DNA of 64,000 bases, from NCBI GenBank assembly GCA_003105015.1, contig PQAF01000029.1, positions 1 to 64,000 of the forward strand. Direction: 5' to 3'. The notes beneath the pieces are model-generated. The model was not told the DNA's origin, did no database searches, and saw only the letters and a program-made list of their open reading frames with translations. Made by a program: the position numbers and the translations under genes. This document shows positions 46,455 to 56,827 of the stretch, piece after piece; positions within the stretch are counted from its first letter, which is position 1; each line of letters begins with the position of its first letter. Source of the stretch: Rhodocyclales bacterium. Lineage in GTDB: Bacteria > Pseudomonadota > Gammaproteobacteria > Burkholderiales > Rhodocyclaceae.

Positions 46455-47238
46455 GCCGTTCGACCGGGGCGGCAGTGCCCCACAGCCGCGGCAGGAGCGC
46501 CTCCAGCAGGGCGGGCTCGCCGCTGCTGAAGAAGCGCTCCGTCCCCTGGGTTTGCCCGGACAAAAAGTCAGTCTCCGCAAGACGGCGGGCAAGCTGGCGC
46601 GCGACGGCGGCGCCCGATTCGACGATCTCCGCCTGCGGCCCGACGAGCTCGCGCAGCAGCGGGGCAAGAAACGGGTAATGCGTGCAGCCCAGCACCAGGG
46701 TGTCCGCCCCCGCTTCCAGCAGCGGGGCGACGAAGCCCTCCAGCAGTCGGCGCGTCAGCGGCCCCGCCAGATCCCCCGCTTCTATCCGCTCCACCAGGCC
46801 CGGACAGGGCTGCACGATGACGCGCGCCTGCGAGCCGAAGCGGCCGACCAGTTCGGCGAATTTCCCGCTCTCCAGCGTGCCGCTGGTGGCGAGCACGCCG
46901 ATGACGCCGGCACGCGTCGCCTCGGCGGCCGGCTTGACGGCCGGCTCCATGCCGACGATGGGCAGGTCGAAACGCTCGCGCAGACGGGAAATGGCCGCCG
47001 CCGTGGCGGTGTTGCAGGCGACGACCAGGGCCTTGGCGTCGCGGGCGACGAGGAATTCGGCGATGGCAAGGGCGCGCGCCTCGATGAACTGCGGCGACTT
47101 GACGCCATAGGGCGCGTGGGCGGAATCGGCGACGTAGAGCAGGTCTTCCGCCGGCAGCGCCGCGCGGATGTGGCGCAGGACGGTGAGCCCGCCGACGCCG
47201 GAATCGAAAACGCCGATCGGACGGGCGGCCGGACTCAA
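46441..47238 (-). CDS. murI: Glutamate racemase
   Basis: 265 residues. Catalytic Cys pair in ACNTATA (near 75) and LGCTHYPFL (near 187), with [12 protein letters not shown] at the N-terminus. Supplies D-glutamate for peptidoglycan. TTG start at 47238 overlaps the purM stop (TTGA), implying translational coupling. Convergent 14-nt overlap with the coiled-coil gene. Confidence 0.94.
   Translation of the reverse strand: MSPAARPIGVFDSGVGGLTVLRHIRAALPAEDLLYVADSAHAPYGVKSPQFIEARALAIAEFLVARDAKALVVACNTATAAAISRLRERFDLPIVGMEPAVKPAAEATRAGVIGVLATSGTLESGKFAELVGRFGSQARVIVQPCPGLVERIEAGDLAGPLTRRLLEGFVAPLLEAGADTLVLGCTHYPFLAPLLRELVGPQAEIVESGAAVARQLARRLAETDFLSGQTQGTERFFSSGEPALLEALLPRLWGTAAPVERLTDG
46563..46587 (+). 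repeat. Dispersed 25-bp bipartite element, copy 13
   Basis: AAAAGTCAGT, 9 nt, ACGGCG: exact. Antisense in murI; here the reading frame differs (Arg-Leu-Ala-Glu-Thr-Asp-Phe), showing that the conserved entity is DNA, not a peptide. Confidence 0.9.
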
Positions 47239-48278
47239 GCGACGATCGTCTGCGCCTGGTCCGCGCCGCGACGGCAGATCATGCCGATGCTCCAGGCCGT
47301 CTCGCCGGCCTCGCGCAGCATCCGGAGGGCCTGTTCCTCGTGCGCCTGCGAGACGACGACGACCATGCCGATGCCGCAGTTGAAGACGCGGTGCATCTCG
47401 GCGTCGGCCACCTGGCCCTGCTCCTGCAGCCAGTCGAACAGCTTCGGCCGCGTCCACGCCTTGCTGTCGAGCGTCGCCGTCAGCGATTCGCCGAGAATGC
47501 GCGGCACGTTGTCGAGCAGGCCGCCGCCGGTGATGTGGGCGAGGCCCTTCACCGGCAAGGCCTCCATCAGGGCGAGCAGCGGCTTGACGTAGATGCGCGT
47601 CGGCGCCATCACCGCGTCGGCGAGCCGCATTTTCGTTCCATCTCCGCCGTCGAAATCGGCATTCATGTCGGGCTTCGCCCGCTCGAGGATCTTGCGCACC
47701 AGGGAATAGCCGTTGGAGTGGGCGCCGCTGGAGGCCAGTCCGATGACCACGTCGCCCGGCTCGATGCTGCGGCCGTCGATGATCTTCGATTTCTCGACGG
47801 CGCCGACGGCGAAGCCGGCGAGGTCGTACTCGCCGTCCGGGTACATGCCCGGCATCTCCGCCGTCTCGCCGCCGATCAGCGCGCAGCCGGCCAGCTCGCA
47901 GCCTTTGGCGATGCCCTGGATCACGCTCGCGGCGGTGTCCACGTCGAGGCGGCCGCAGGCGAAGTAGTCGAGGAAGAACAGCGGCTCGGCGCCCTGCACC
48001 AGGATGTCGTTCACGCTCATCGCCACCAGATCCTGGCCGACGGTGTCGTGGCGGTTGAGCTGGAAGGCGAGCTTCAGCTTGGTGCCGACGCCGTCGGTGC
48101 CGGAGACCAGCACCGGCTCGCGGTACTTCTTCGAGATCTCGAAGAGGGCGCCGAAGCCGCCGATGCCGGCCATCACCTCGGGCCGCAGGGTGCGTTTGGC
48201 AAAGGGCTTGATGCGCTCGACGAGGGAGTCGCCGGCATCGATATCGACGCCGGCATCGCGGTAGGTGAGGGAGGTCAA
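47235..48278 (-). CDS. purM: Phosphoribosylformylglycinamidine cyclo-ligase
   Basis: 347 residues. [22 protein letters not shown] at the start, [24 protein letters not shown] and [15 protein letters not shown] are PurM motifs. Makes AIR in purine synthesis. TTG 48278 is taken as start because homology begins there and no ATG lies between it and the divergent hda region; annotation pipelines could choose another codon. Confidence 0.94.
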   Translation of the reverse strand: MTSLTYRDAGVDIDAGDSLVERIKPFAKRTLRPEVMAGIGGFGALFEISKKYREPVLVSGTDGVGTKLKLAFQLNRHDTVGQDLVAMSVNDILVQGAEPLFFLDYFACGRLDVDTAASVIQGIAKGCELAGCALIGGETAEMPGMYPDGEYDLAGFAVGAVEKSKIIDGRSIEPGDVVIGLASSGAHSNGYSLVRKILERAKPDMNADFDGGDGTKMRLADAVMAPTRIYVKPLLALMEALPVKGLAHITGGGLLDNVPRILGESLTATLDSKAWTRPKLFDWLQEQGQVADAEMHRVFNCGIGMVVVVSQAHEEQALRMLREAGETAWSIGMICRRGADQAQTIVA

Positions 48279-48363
48279 GGGGCTGTCCGCTTCGTGATAA
48301 AGTTGCGCTTCGCGCAGGAAAGGGCGGATTTTAGCGTATCCGCCCCCATCAATCATCACGACC

Positions 48364-49056
48364 ATGCCCCAGCAGCTGACGCTCGACATCCGGCCCGAGC
48401 AGCACCCGACCCTGGAAAACTTCATCGCCGGCGCCAACGCCGAGCTGGTGGCGCGCCTGCGCGCCCTGGCCCAGCCGAAGGCCTACGATGCGGTCTACCT
48501 GTGGGGGCCGCCGGGCAGCGGCCGCACGCACCTGCTGCGGGCCGCACTGGCCGCCGCCGAGGCGGCCGGGCGCCGCGTCGTCCTGATCGCCGGCGAGGAG
48601 GCAGGCGCCGAGCTGCCCTGCCCGCCCGGCGGCCTGCTCATCGTCGACGACGTCGACCGCCTCGACGCCGCCGCCCAGGTTGCCCTCTTCCGCGCCTTCA
48701 ACTCGGCCCGCCTGGCCGGGCTGGCCCTGCTCATCGCCGGGCCGGCGGCGCCGCTGGAGCTGAAGCTGCGCGAGGACCTGCGCACGCGCATCGGCCAGGC
48801 CCTCGTCTACCAGGTCAAGCCGCTCAGCGACGAGGAGAAGGCCGCCACCCTGCAGAGCCAGGCCAGCCAGCGCGGCCTGCGCGTCGAGGACGAGGTGTTC
48901 GGCTACATGCTGCGCCACACCGCGCGCGACCTGCCCTCGCTGATGGCGGTGCTGGATGCCCTCGACCGCGCCTCGCTCGAGCGCAAGCGTCCGGTCACCG
49001 TGCCGCTGCTCAAGGAAATGCTCAACAAGTTCAACCGGAATCCCAAGTCTTCATGA
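48364..49056 (+). CDS. hda: DnaA regulatory inactivator Hda-like protein
   Basis: 230 residues. The N-terminus [10 protein letters not shown] carries a beta-clamp-binding motif (QLTLDI), followed by a DnaA-like AAA+ domain with [11 protein letters not shown] (Walker A with Arg in place of Lys at the usual Lys position) and [10 protein letters not shown] (Walker B). Promotes hydrolysis of DnaA-ATP with the clamp. In the usual purM-hda divergent arrangement. Confidence 0.92.
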   Translation: MPQQLTLDIRPEQHPTLENFIAGANAELVARLRALAQPKAYDAVYLWGPPGSGRTHLLRAALAAAEAAGRRVVLIAGEEAGAELPCPPGGLLIVDDVDRLDAAAQVALFRAFNSARLAGLALLIAGPAAPLELKLREDLRTRIGQALVYQVKPLSDEEKAATLQSQASQRGLRVEDEVFGYMLRHTARDLPSLMAVLDALDRASLERKRPVTVPLLKEMLNKFNRNPKSS

Positions 49057-49715
49057 ATCTCGCCTTGTTCGACCTCGACAACACGCTCCTCGCCGGCGAC
49101 TCGGACTTCGAGTGGGCGCAATACCTGATTTCCCGCGGCGTGCTCGACCGCGAGGTGTACGAGGCGCGCAACCTCGACTTCTACGAGCAGTACAAGGCCG
49201 GCACGCTCGACATCCACGAGTTCCTCGATTTCCAGCTGAAGCCGCTGTCGCGCCATCCGCGCGCGGAACTGGACGCCTGGCACGCCGACTTCATGGCCAC
49301 GCGCATCCTGCCCATCGTCACCGCCAAGGGCCGCGAGCTGGTGCGCCGCCACCAGGCGGAAGGCGCGCTCACCGCCATCGTCACCGCCACCAACAGCTTC
49401 GTCACCGCGCCCATCGCCCGCGAGTTCGGCATCGCCCACCTCGTCGCCACCGAGCCGGAGCAGGCGAACGGCGAATTCACCGGCGGCGTCAGCGGCATCC
49501 CCAGCTTCCGCGAGGGCAAGATCGCGCGCGTCGAAGCCTGGCTCGCCGGTCTCGGCCACGACTGGCGCAGCTTCGCGCGCAGCTGGTTCTACAGCGACTC
49601 GCTCAACGATCTGCCCCTGCTGGAAAAGGTCACCGACCCGGTGGCGGTGGACCCCGACCCGACCCTCGAGCGCCAAGCGCGCGAACGCGGCTGGCCGATC
49701 ATCAGTCTGAGATAA
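49053..49715 (+). CDS. HAD-IB (SerB-like) phosphatase
   Basis: 220 residues. DLDNTLLAGDSD (nucleophile Asp 8), TATN motif II, K in REGK and DSLNDLPLL motif IV. Family HAD-IB, containing phosphoserine phosphatase-like and lipid phosphatase-like enzymes; substrate uncertain. ATG overlaps the hda stop (ATGA). Confidence 0.88.
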   Translation: MNLALFDLDNTLLAGDSDFEWAQYLISRGVLDREVYEARNLDFYEQYKAGTLDIHEFLDFQLKPLSRHPRAELDAWHADFMATRILPIVTAKGRELVRRHQAEGALTAIVTATNSFVTAPIAREFGIAHLVATEPEQANGEFTGGVSGIPSFREGKIARVEAWLAGLGHDWRSFARSWFYSDSLNDLPLLEKVTDPVAVDPDPTLERQARERGWPIISLR

Positions 49716-49766
49716 CGCGTTGATCTGCTGTATCATTGCGCCCTTTCGCGACATCCAAGACGTAGC

Positions 49767-51098
49767 ATGATCCGCAAGCTGTTGCGCCGCGTGTTCAGCA
49801 AGGCCCCGCCCGCGCACGAACCGGCGCTGATCCCCGTCGAGAAACACCACATCCGCCGCGAGTCGATCTCGCCCGGCGCGCGCCAGACGGTCGCGCGCCT
49901 GCAGGAGCACGGCCACGCCGCCTTCATCGTCGGCGGCGCGGTGCGCGACCTGCTCGCCGGCATCGCGCCGAAGGATTTCGACATCGCCACCGACGCCACG
50001 CCCGAGCAGGTGCGCGGCATCTTCCGCCGCTCGCGCATCATCGGCCGCCGCTTCCGCATCGTCCATGTCATGGCCGGCGGCGAGACCATGGAGGTATCCA
50101 CCTTCCGCGCCGGCAACGACGTCGATTCCGAGACCGACGAGCACGGCCGCGTGCTGCGCGACAACGTCTTCGGCAGCGTCGAGGAGGACGCGGCGCGGCG
50201 CGACTTCACCGTCAACGCGCTCTACTACAACCCCGGCGACGAGACCATCACCGACTACCACCACGGCGTCGCCGACCTGAAGCAGAAGACCCTGCGCATG
50301 ATCGGCGACCCGCGCAAGCGCTACCGCGAGGACCCCGTGCGCATGCTGCGCGCCGTGCGCATGGCCGCCAAGCTGGGGCTGGCCATCGACCCCGCCGCGC
50401 GTGCGCCGATCCGCGAGATGGCGGACCTGCTGGAGAACGTGCCGGCGGCGCGCCTCTTCGACGAGATGCTCAAGCTGCTGCTCTCCGGCCACTCGGTCGA
50501 GTGCCTCAAGCAGTTGCGCGAGGAAGGCCTGCACCACGGCCTGCTGCCGCTGCTCGACGTCATCATGGAGCAGCCGCTGGGCGAGCGCTTCGTCTGGCTG
50601 TCGCTGGCCAGCACCGATGCGCGGGTCAAGGCCGGCAAGCCGACCTCGCCCGGCTTCCTCTTCGCCACCCTGCTCTGGCACGAAGTGCTTGCAGCCTGGG
50701 AAGCGCGCAAGCAGAACGGCGAGCCGCCGATCCCCGCGCTCCACGGGGCGATGGACGAGGTGCTCGACATCCAGGGCGGCAAGCTCGCCATCACGCGCCG
50801 CATCGCCGCCGACATCAAGGACATCTGGGCGCTGCAGCCGCGCCTGGAGAACCGCAGCGGGCGGCGTCCGCTGCGGGCGATCGAGCAGCCGCGCTTCAAG
50901 GCCGGCTACGACTTTCTCCTGCTGCGCGCCGAGAGCGGCGAACTGGACCGCGAACTGGCCGACTGGTGGCGGACCTTCCTCGACGCCGACACCGATGCGC
51001 GGCTGGCCATGCTCACGCCCGAAAAAAAGTCAGCCCGCAGGAGGCGGCGGGGACGCAAGAGCGGCGGGGCAGGCACCGGTCCGGAAGAAGGCGCATGA
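49767..51098 (+). CDS. pcnB: Poly(A) polymerase I
   Basis: 443 residues. Class II nucleotidyltransferase motif GGAVRDLLAG (near 52-61) with KDFDIATDA carrying the two metal-binding Asp, and RRDFTVNALYYNP. The N-terminal RHxIxR-like stretch HHIRRESIS and the basic C-terminus are PcnB features that distinguish it from CCA-adding enzymes. Adds poly(A) to RNA 3' ends, promoting decay. Confidence 0.94.
   Translation: MIRKLLRRVFSKAPPAHEPALIPVEKHHIRRESISPGARQTVARLQEHGHAAFIVGGAVRDLLAGIAPKDFDIATDATPEQVRGIFRRSRIIGRRFRIVHVMAGGETMEVSTFRAGNDVDSETDEHGRVLRDNVFGSVEEDAARRDFTVNALYYNPGDETITDYHHGVADLKQKTLRMIGDPRKRYREDPVRMLRAVRMAAKLGLAIDPAARAPIREMADLLENVPAARLFDEMLKLLLSGHSVECLKQLREEGLHHGLLPLLDVIMEQPLGERFVWLSLASTDARVKAGKPTSPGFLFATLLWHEVLAAWEARKQNGEPPIPALHGAMDEVLDIQGGKLAITRRIAADIKDIWALQPRLENRSGRRPLRAIEQPRFKAGYDFLLLRAESGELDRELADWWRTFLDADTDARLAMLTPEKKSARRRRRGRKSGGAGTGPEEGA
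51025..51049 (+). repeat. Dispersed 25-bp bipartite element, copy 14
   Basis: AAAAGTCAGC, 9 nt, GCGGCG. Sense strand of pcnB in its variable basic tail (Lys-Lys-Ser-Ala-Arg-Arg-Arg). Confidence 0.75.
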
Positions 51099-51592
51099 CG
51101 GTACGGGCGTATGTGGCCCTGGGCAGCAACCTCGGCGACCCGCAGGCAACCGTTCAGGCGGCGCTGCAGGCGCTCAAGGCGCTGCCCGGCAGCACGCTGG
51201 TGGCGGCCTCCTCGCTCTACCGCACCGCGCCGGTCGGCCTGAAGAACCAGCCGGACTTCATCAACGCCGTCGCCGCACTCGATACGCAACTCTCCGCCGA
51301 AGACCTGCTCGGCGCATTGTTCGCAATCGAGGAGCGCTTCGGGCGCAAGCGGGAGTTCCACCATGCCCCGCGCACCCTCGATCTCGACCTCCTTCTCCAT
51401 GGCAGCGAGACGCGCAGCACGGCGCGGCTGACGCTGCCGCACCCGCGCATGCACGAACGCGCCTTCGTCCTGCTGCCGCTCGTCGAGATCGCGCCCGAGG
51501 CGACGATACCCGGCCACGGGCCGGCCGCCGCGCTGCTGCAAGGCGTGCGCGACCAGGTGCTGGCCCGGCTCGAAGCCGTGACGGGGGACTGA
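51095..51592 (+). CDS. folK: 2-amino-4-hydroxy-6-hydroxymethyldihydropteridine pyrophosphokinase
   Basis: 165 residues. ALGSNLGDP, QPDFINAVA and the RTLDLDLLLHG signature with metal-binding Asp pair. Pyrophosphorylates hydroxymethyl-dihydropterin in folate synthesis. ATGA overlap with pcnB, the conserved pcnB-folK pair; panB follows after 102 nt. Confidence 0.95.
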   Translation: MTVRAYVALGSNLGDPQATVQAALQALKALPGSTLVAASSLYRTAPVGLKNQPDFINAVAALDTQLSAEDLLGALFAIEERFGRKREFHHAPRTLDLDLLLHGSETRSTARLTLPHPRMHERAFVLLPLVEIAPEATIPGHGPAAALLQGVRDQVLARLEAVTGD

Positions 51593-51694
51593 CGCAGGCC
51601 TGCCATACCGGCGGCACCCGCCATGATCCTGCGGGGTTTTTCTGCAGGCGGTGAACGGCTATCATGCGCGCTCGACCCCTCTACGGGCTTTGAC

Positions 51695-53339
<1,645 letters not shown>

Positions 53340-53442
53340 GGTACCGTCTAGCGCTCAGGCCGTCGGTGCACCAGCAGCGCACCTTGCGGGAGAGGAAACC
53401 GCAACCTGCCAGCTACTGAGACTGAGAGAAGGAGCGACCACG

Positions 53443-53823
53443 ATGCAACGGACGATGTTGAAATCCAAGCTGCACCGCGTGACGGTTACGCATTCGGAAC
53501 TGCACTACGAAGGTTCCTGCGCGATCGACCAGGATCTGCTCGATGCCGCGGACATCCGCGAGTACCAGCAGATCGACATCTACAACGTCAATAACGGCGA
53601 GCGCTTCACCACCTATGCCATTTCCGCCGAGCGCGGCAGCGGCATCATTTCGGTGAACGGCGCGGCGGCCCGCAAGGCCGCCCCCGGCGACCTGCTCATC
53701 ATCGCCACCTACGCGATGTACGACGAGGCGGAACTCGCCAAGTTCGAGCCGGACCTGGTTTACGTCGATTCACGCAATCGCATGATGAACCAGCGCCACA
53801 AGATTCCCGTGCAATTGGCCTGA
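53443..53823 (+). CDS. panD: Aspartate 1-decarboxylase precursor
   Basis: 126 residues. Self-cleavage site Gly24-Ser25 in YEGSC gives the pyruvoyl enzyme that makes beta-alanine for PanC; Tyr/Arg stretch [10 protein letters not shown] and [16 protein letters not shown] are typical. GAAGGAG precedes the ATG by 9 nt. The 103-nt gap after panC has no gene. Confidence 0.97.
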   Translation: MQRTMLKSKLHRVTVTHSELHYEGSCAIDQDLLDAADIREYQQIDIYNVNNGERFTTYAISAERGSGIISVNGAAARKAAPGDLLIIATYAMYDEAELAKFEPDLVYVDSRNRMMNQRHKIPVQLA

Positions 53824-53842
53824 CCGAGGCCCCTTGGGAGTG

Positions 53843-53870
53843 AAAGCCCGCGCGACCCGCGGGCTTTTTT
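53843..53870. terminator. Terminator after panD
   Basis: AAAGCCCGCG (53843-53852) pairs with CGCGGGCTTT (53858-53867) across 5 nt; T tract follows and reaches the stop codon of the convergent ctaA gene. Symmetric A/T flanks make it bidirectional. Confidence 0.9.
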
Positions 53871-54807
53871 ATCGCCTTACTGCGTGCATCAGGCTCGCTG
53901 CGGCGGCCAGCAGCAGCGCCGCACCGACGTTGTGGGCGACCGCCAGCCAGAGCGAGAAGCCGCTCGCCACCGTCAGCACGCCGAGCAGGCCTTCCAGCAG
54001 CAGCAAAGTCAGTACCGCCAGGGCGGCGTTGCGCGCCCGCCGCACGGTACGCAGGCGCAGGGCCACGACCGCAAGCAACACGGCCGCCAGCGCGGCAGCG
54101 TAGCGATGCAACAGGTGCAGCACGACCCCGCCGGCCTCGCCCGGCCCGCTCGGCCCTGCCAGCGTGACGAAGGGATGCAGCGCCGACCAGCCACCCGTTG
54201 GCCACCAGACACCCTGGCAGCCGGGCAGCGTTCCACAGGCCGGCGCGGCGTAACGGGCGCCGATGAGGCCGCCGAGCAGCACCGTCAGCGTCAGCGCCGC
54301 CAACGCAAGCCGGCAAAACGGCCCGCCCGGCCCCCGATCGACCCATTGCGACGGCTCCGAGGTGATCGCCACCCGCCATGAAAACGTCACCAGGCCGAGG
54401 CCGCCGATCAGGTTGATGAAATTCACCCATGCCATGCGCGGATCCGCACTCCAGACGCCGACGACCGACAGGAACAGCATCAGCGCCAGCAGGAGGGTCG
54501 CGTAGCGGGCAGCCGGCTGCAGGGGCTGCGGCCGCCAGCAGCGCCACACCAGCACGATGCCCGCCAGCAGCGCCAGCGTGGCGACGATGCGATGCGCGAG
54601 CCGCGCCCCCACCCAGGGCGCGTGCGGGATACCGGCCAGGACGCTGCCATAGCAGGCGGGCCAGTCGGCACAACCGAGGCCGGCACCCGAGAGGCGCAGG
54701 TAGGCGCTGACCATCACCACCAGAACGGACAGCGCGCAGGTGAAGACCGCAAGGGCGCGGATGCGCCGGGTGCGCAGGTGCAGCGAAGTATCGGATGCGA
54801 ACCCCAT
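53869..54807 (-). CDS. CtaA/COX15-family protein, Cys-pair type
   Basis: 312 residues with eight predicted membrane helices. Two extracytoplasmic Cys pairs, CADWPAC (near 45-51) and CGTLPGC (near 187-193), are the hallmark of type-1 heme A synthases. His ligands are in ARLAHRIV, LHPF, LHRYAAA and AVAHNVGA. Converts heme O to heme A. It lies 5 nt after a second CtaA gene of another type. Confidence 0.85.
   Translation of the reverse strand: MGFASDTSLHLRTRRIRALAVFTCALSVLVVMVSAYLRLSGAGLGCADWPACYGSVLAGIPHAPWVGARLAHRIVATLALLAGIVLVWRCWRPQPLQPAARYATLLLALMLFLSVVGVWSADPRMAWVNFINLIGGLGLVTFSWRVAITSEPSQWVDRGPGGPFCRLALAALTLTVLLGGLIGARYAAPACGTLPGCQGVWWPTGGWSALHPFVTLAGPSGPGEAGGVVLHLLHRYAAALAAVLLAVVALRLRTVRRARNAALAVLTLLLLEGLLGVLTVASGFSLWLAVAHNVGAALLLAAAASLMHAVRR
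54004..54028 (+). repeat. Dispersed 25-bp bipartite element, copy 15
   Basis: CAAAGTCAGT, 9 nt, GCGGCG: exact to the consensus. Antisense in the ctaA gene (Ala-Ala-Leu-Ala-Val-Leu-Thr-Leu). Confidence 0.8.
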
Positions 54808-54812
54808 CCGGG

Positions 54813-55859
54813 TCAGGAGGACCGCAATTGGGCCGGCACCCGGAGTTCGTGGTTGAGCCAGAGGAGGACCGCCATCAGCACCATCGACCCTCCCTGATGC
54901 GCCGCGCCCAGTGCAACCGGGACGGCATGCAGCACCGTCAGGATGCCGAGCGTGATCTGCCCGGCCAGCACTGCCAGCATCAGGGTGGCAACCCGTTGCG
55001 CCCGCAGGCGGTCGGGAAACTGGCGCAGCCTGATCCAGAACCAGGGTGCGAGGAAGGCCAGCAGCCAGGCGCCGAGCCTGTGATCGAACTGCACCGTGGC
55101 CATGTTGTTGAAGAAGTTCAGGTACCAGGGCTCGATCATGAAGATTTCCGGCGGCACGAAATGGCCGTTCATCAGCGGGAAGGTGTTGTAGGCCTTGCCC
55201 GCCCGGATGCCGGCGACGAAGCCGCCGGTGACGACCATGTAGCAGGCCAGCACGAACAGCCAGAAGCCGAGGCGCTGCAACCGGCGGTAGCCCTCATGGG
55301 CGAAATAATGCGAGCGCTCCTCGATCAGTCCCAGCGCCACCCACATCATGGCGATGAAAATGATGAAGGCGAGCGACAGGTGTGCAGTGAGACGGTACTG
55401 GCTGACGCGCGGATCGTCCACCAGCCCGCTCTTGACCATGTACCACCCCATGGCGCCCTGCAGCCCGCCCAGGAAGAAGATGCCTACCAGCTTCGGCACC
55501 AGCTTGCGATCGATCTTGCGCCGCAGCAAGAAATAGAGGAAGGGCACAAAGAAAACCAGGCCAATGGTCCGGCCGAGCACGCGATGGAAATATTCCCACC
55601 AGAAAATGCCCTTGAATTCATCGAGGGACATGCTGTGGTTGACCTGCTGGTATTCCGGGGTCTGCTTATATTTTTCAAAGACTTCGAGCCAGTCGGCCTG
55701 GGTCAGGGGCGGCAGGGTTCCCACCAGCGGCTGCCACTCGACGATGGACAGTCCGGAGTGCGTCAGGCGCGTCACGCCACCGACGACCAGGGTGGCAAAA
55801 ACCATGGCGGAGCAAAGAAAAAGCCAGATCGCGATCTGGCGGCGCGCAGCGGGATTCAT
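54813..55859 (-). CDS. ctaA: CtaA/COX15 heme A synthase, alphaproteobacterial/mitochondrial type
   Basis: 348 residues, eight membrane helices. TRLTHSGLSIVEWQPLVGTLPPL (near 30) and EYFHRVLGR and QFDHRLGAW carry the conserved His; no extracytoplasmic Cys pairs, so it is the COX15-like type 2. Having both types in tandem is unusual. Heme A would serve an oxidase; the divergent heme-copper cluster is the nearest candidate. Heme O synthase (ctaB) is not in the window. Confidence 0.9.
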   Translation of the reverse strand: MNPAARRQIAIWLFLCSAMVFATLVVGGVTRLTHSGLSIVEWQPLVGTLPPLTQADWLEVFEKYKQTPEYQQVNHSMSLDEFKGIFWWEYFHRVLGRTIGLVFFVPFLYFLLRRKIDRKLVPKLVGIFFLGGLQGAMGWYMVKSGLVDDPRVSQYRLTAHLSLAFIIFIAMMWVALGLIEERSHYFAHEGYRRLQRLGFWLFVLACYMVVTGGFVAGIRAGKAYNTFPLMNGHFVPPEIFMIEPWYLNFFNNMATVQFDHRLGAWLLAFLAPWFWIRLRQFPDRLRAQRVATLMLAVLAGQITLGILTVLHAVPVALGAAHQGGSMVLMAVLLWLNHELRVPAQLRSS

Positions 55860-55972
55860 TTTTCTGGAAACCGGTGTTTTTCTGCGATTTTACGGCTTGA
55901 AATTTGAATCGAAATTATATGCGACAACGTGCCGCACTGCCGCATGCAAGTGATTGCGTATTTGGGCGTTTC

Positions 55973-55986
55973 TTAACCTAGATCAA
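55973..55986. promoter_or_regulatory. Imperfect FNR/DNR-type box upstream of the sNOR-like cluster
   Basis: TTAAC-CTAG-ATCAA: perfect right half-site, two mismatches in the left. About 110 bp upstream of the first gene (56098) in the 238-nt AT-rich divergent gap with ctaA. The rest of that gap shows no gene. Confidence 0.4.
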
Positions 55987-56097
55987 ACTATTCATATGAC
56001 CTCCGGCGTAGCTTATCGCCCGTTAAATCCCCGTAGTTTGTCTTTTAGAAAACTTGTCGAAAAACCGCCGTCCGCGGCGCAAAAAAAGGAGGCTTAA

Positions 56098-56244
56098 ATG
56101 GCTGATCAAGAAGAACGCGTACCCGTCATGCAGCAGGTACTGGACAATCCGTTCCTGCTGCTGTTTCTGGGTATCACCATCCCCACCGTGCTCTACATCC
56201 TGTGGGGCGTGATGGAAATCGCCAACATTCCGGTCGCCAGCTGA
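56098..56244 (+). CDS. Single-helix small subunit (subunit IIa-like) of the heme-copper complex
   Basis: 48 residues with one membrane helix (about 19-42). SD GGAGG 7 nt before ATG 56098. Position directly before the CuA subunit mirrors the 34-residue subunit IIa of Thermus ba3 oxidase, which supplies the missing first helix of subunit II. Too short for most gene callers. Confidence 0.75.
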   Translation: MADQEERVPVMQQVLDNPFLLLFLGITIPTVLYILWGVMEIANIPVAS

Positions 56245-56275
56245 CCGGCAGCCTTTCATTTTCAGGGAGAAATTG

Positions 56276-56815
56276 ATGAGCGCAATCCTGCCGCCCGCAG
56301 ACCGGATCTGGTGGAAGCACCCGATCGACAAGCTGGAATACACCTGGATCGCCATCGCGCTGATCTGGTCGCTGACCATGTTCGTGATGATGATCTGGTG
56401 GCATATCTACGGCAACCAGAACCTGGCCAACGAAACCTACAAGACGACCAAGGAGATGTACGCCGCCAAGACGCAAGCCGTGGTCGACAAATACACGGTG
56501 CGCACCGAGACCGACAAGCAGATTCCCGTCGTCAAGCCGCCTGCCGGCTCCGACATCTACCTGATCGGCCGTCTCTGGGACTGGTGGCCGATCTACGAGC
56601 TTGAGAAGGACAAGACCTACAAGCTCCACCTCTCGGCGATGGACTACATGCACGGCTTCTCGCTGCAGCCGCAGAACATCAACATCCAGGTGCATCCGAA
56701 CTACGACCACGTGATCAAGATCACGCCGAACCAGGCCGGCACCTACTCCATCGTCTGCAACGAATACTGCGGCATCGGCCATCACACGATGGTCGGCCGC
56801 ATCTACGTGAAATAA
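56276..56815 (+). CDS. CuA-containing subunit II, sNOR NorY / ba3-like
   Basis: 179 residues: one membrane helix (about 24-42) and a periplasmic cupredoxin. CuA ligands are complete: H126 (MHGF), C161, E163, C165, H169 and M172 in the CxExCxxxHxxM pattern. It takes electrons from cytochrome c (the c4 at 30230 is a candidate). Short form like Thermus ba3 subunit II (168) and NorY of ammonia oxidisers. GGGAGA precedes ATG 56276. Confidence 0.88.
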   Translation: MSAILPPADRIWWKHPIDKLEYTWIAIALIWSLTMFVMMIWWHIYGNQNLANETYKTTKEMYAAKTQAVVDKYTVRTETDKQIPVVKPPAGSDIYLIGRLWDWWPIYELEKDKTYKLHLSAMDYMHGFSLQPQNINIQVHPNYDHVIKITPNQAGTYSIVCNEYCGIGHHTMVGRIYVK

Positions 56816-56827
56816 GGGGGCGCGTAA

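Noticed and set aside
51574..51598. GTCAGTCCCC with CACGGC at about the right distance, antisense at the folK stop
   Set aside because: Lacks the AAA of the first block and ends in CTTC; at most a degenerate copy, so not counted.
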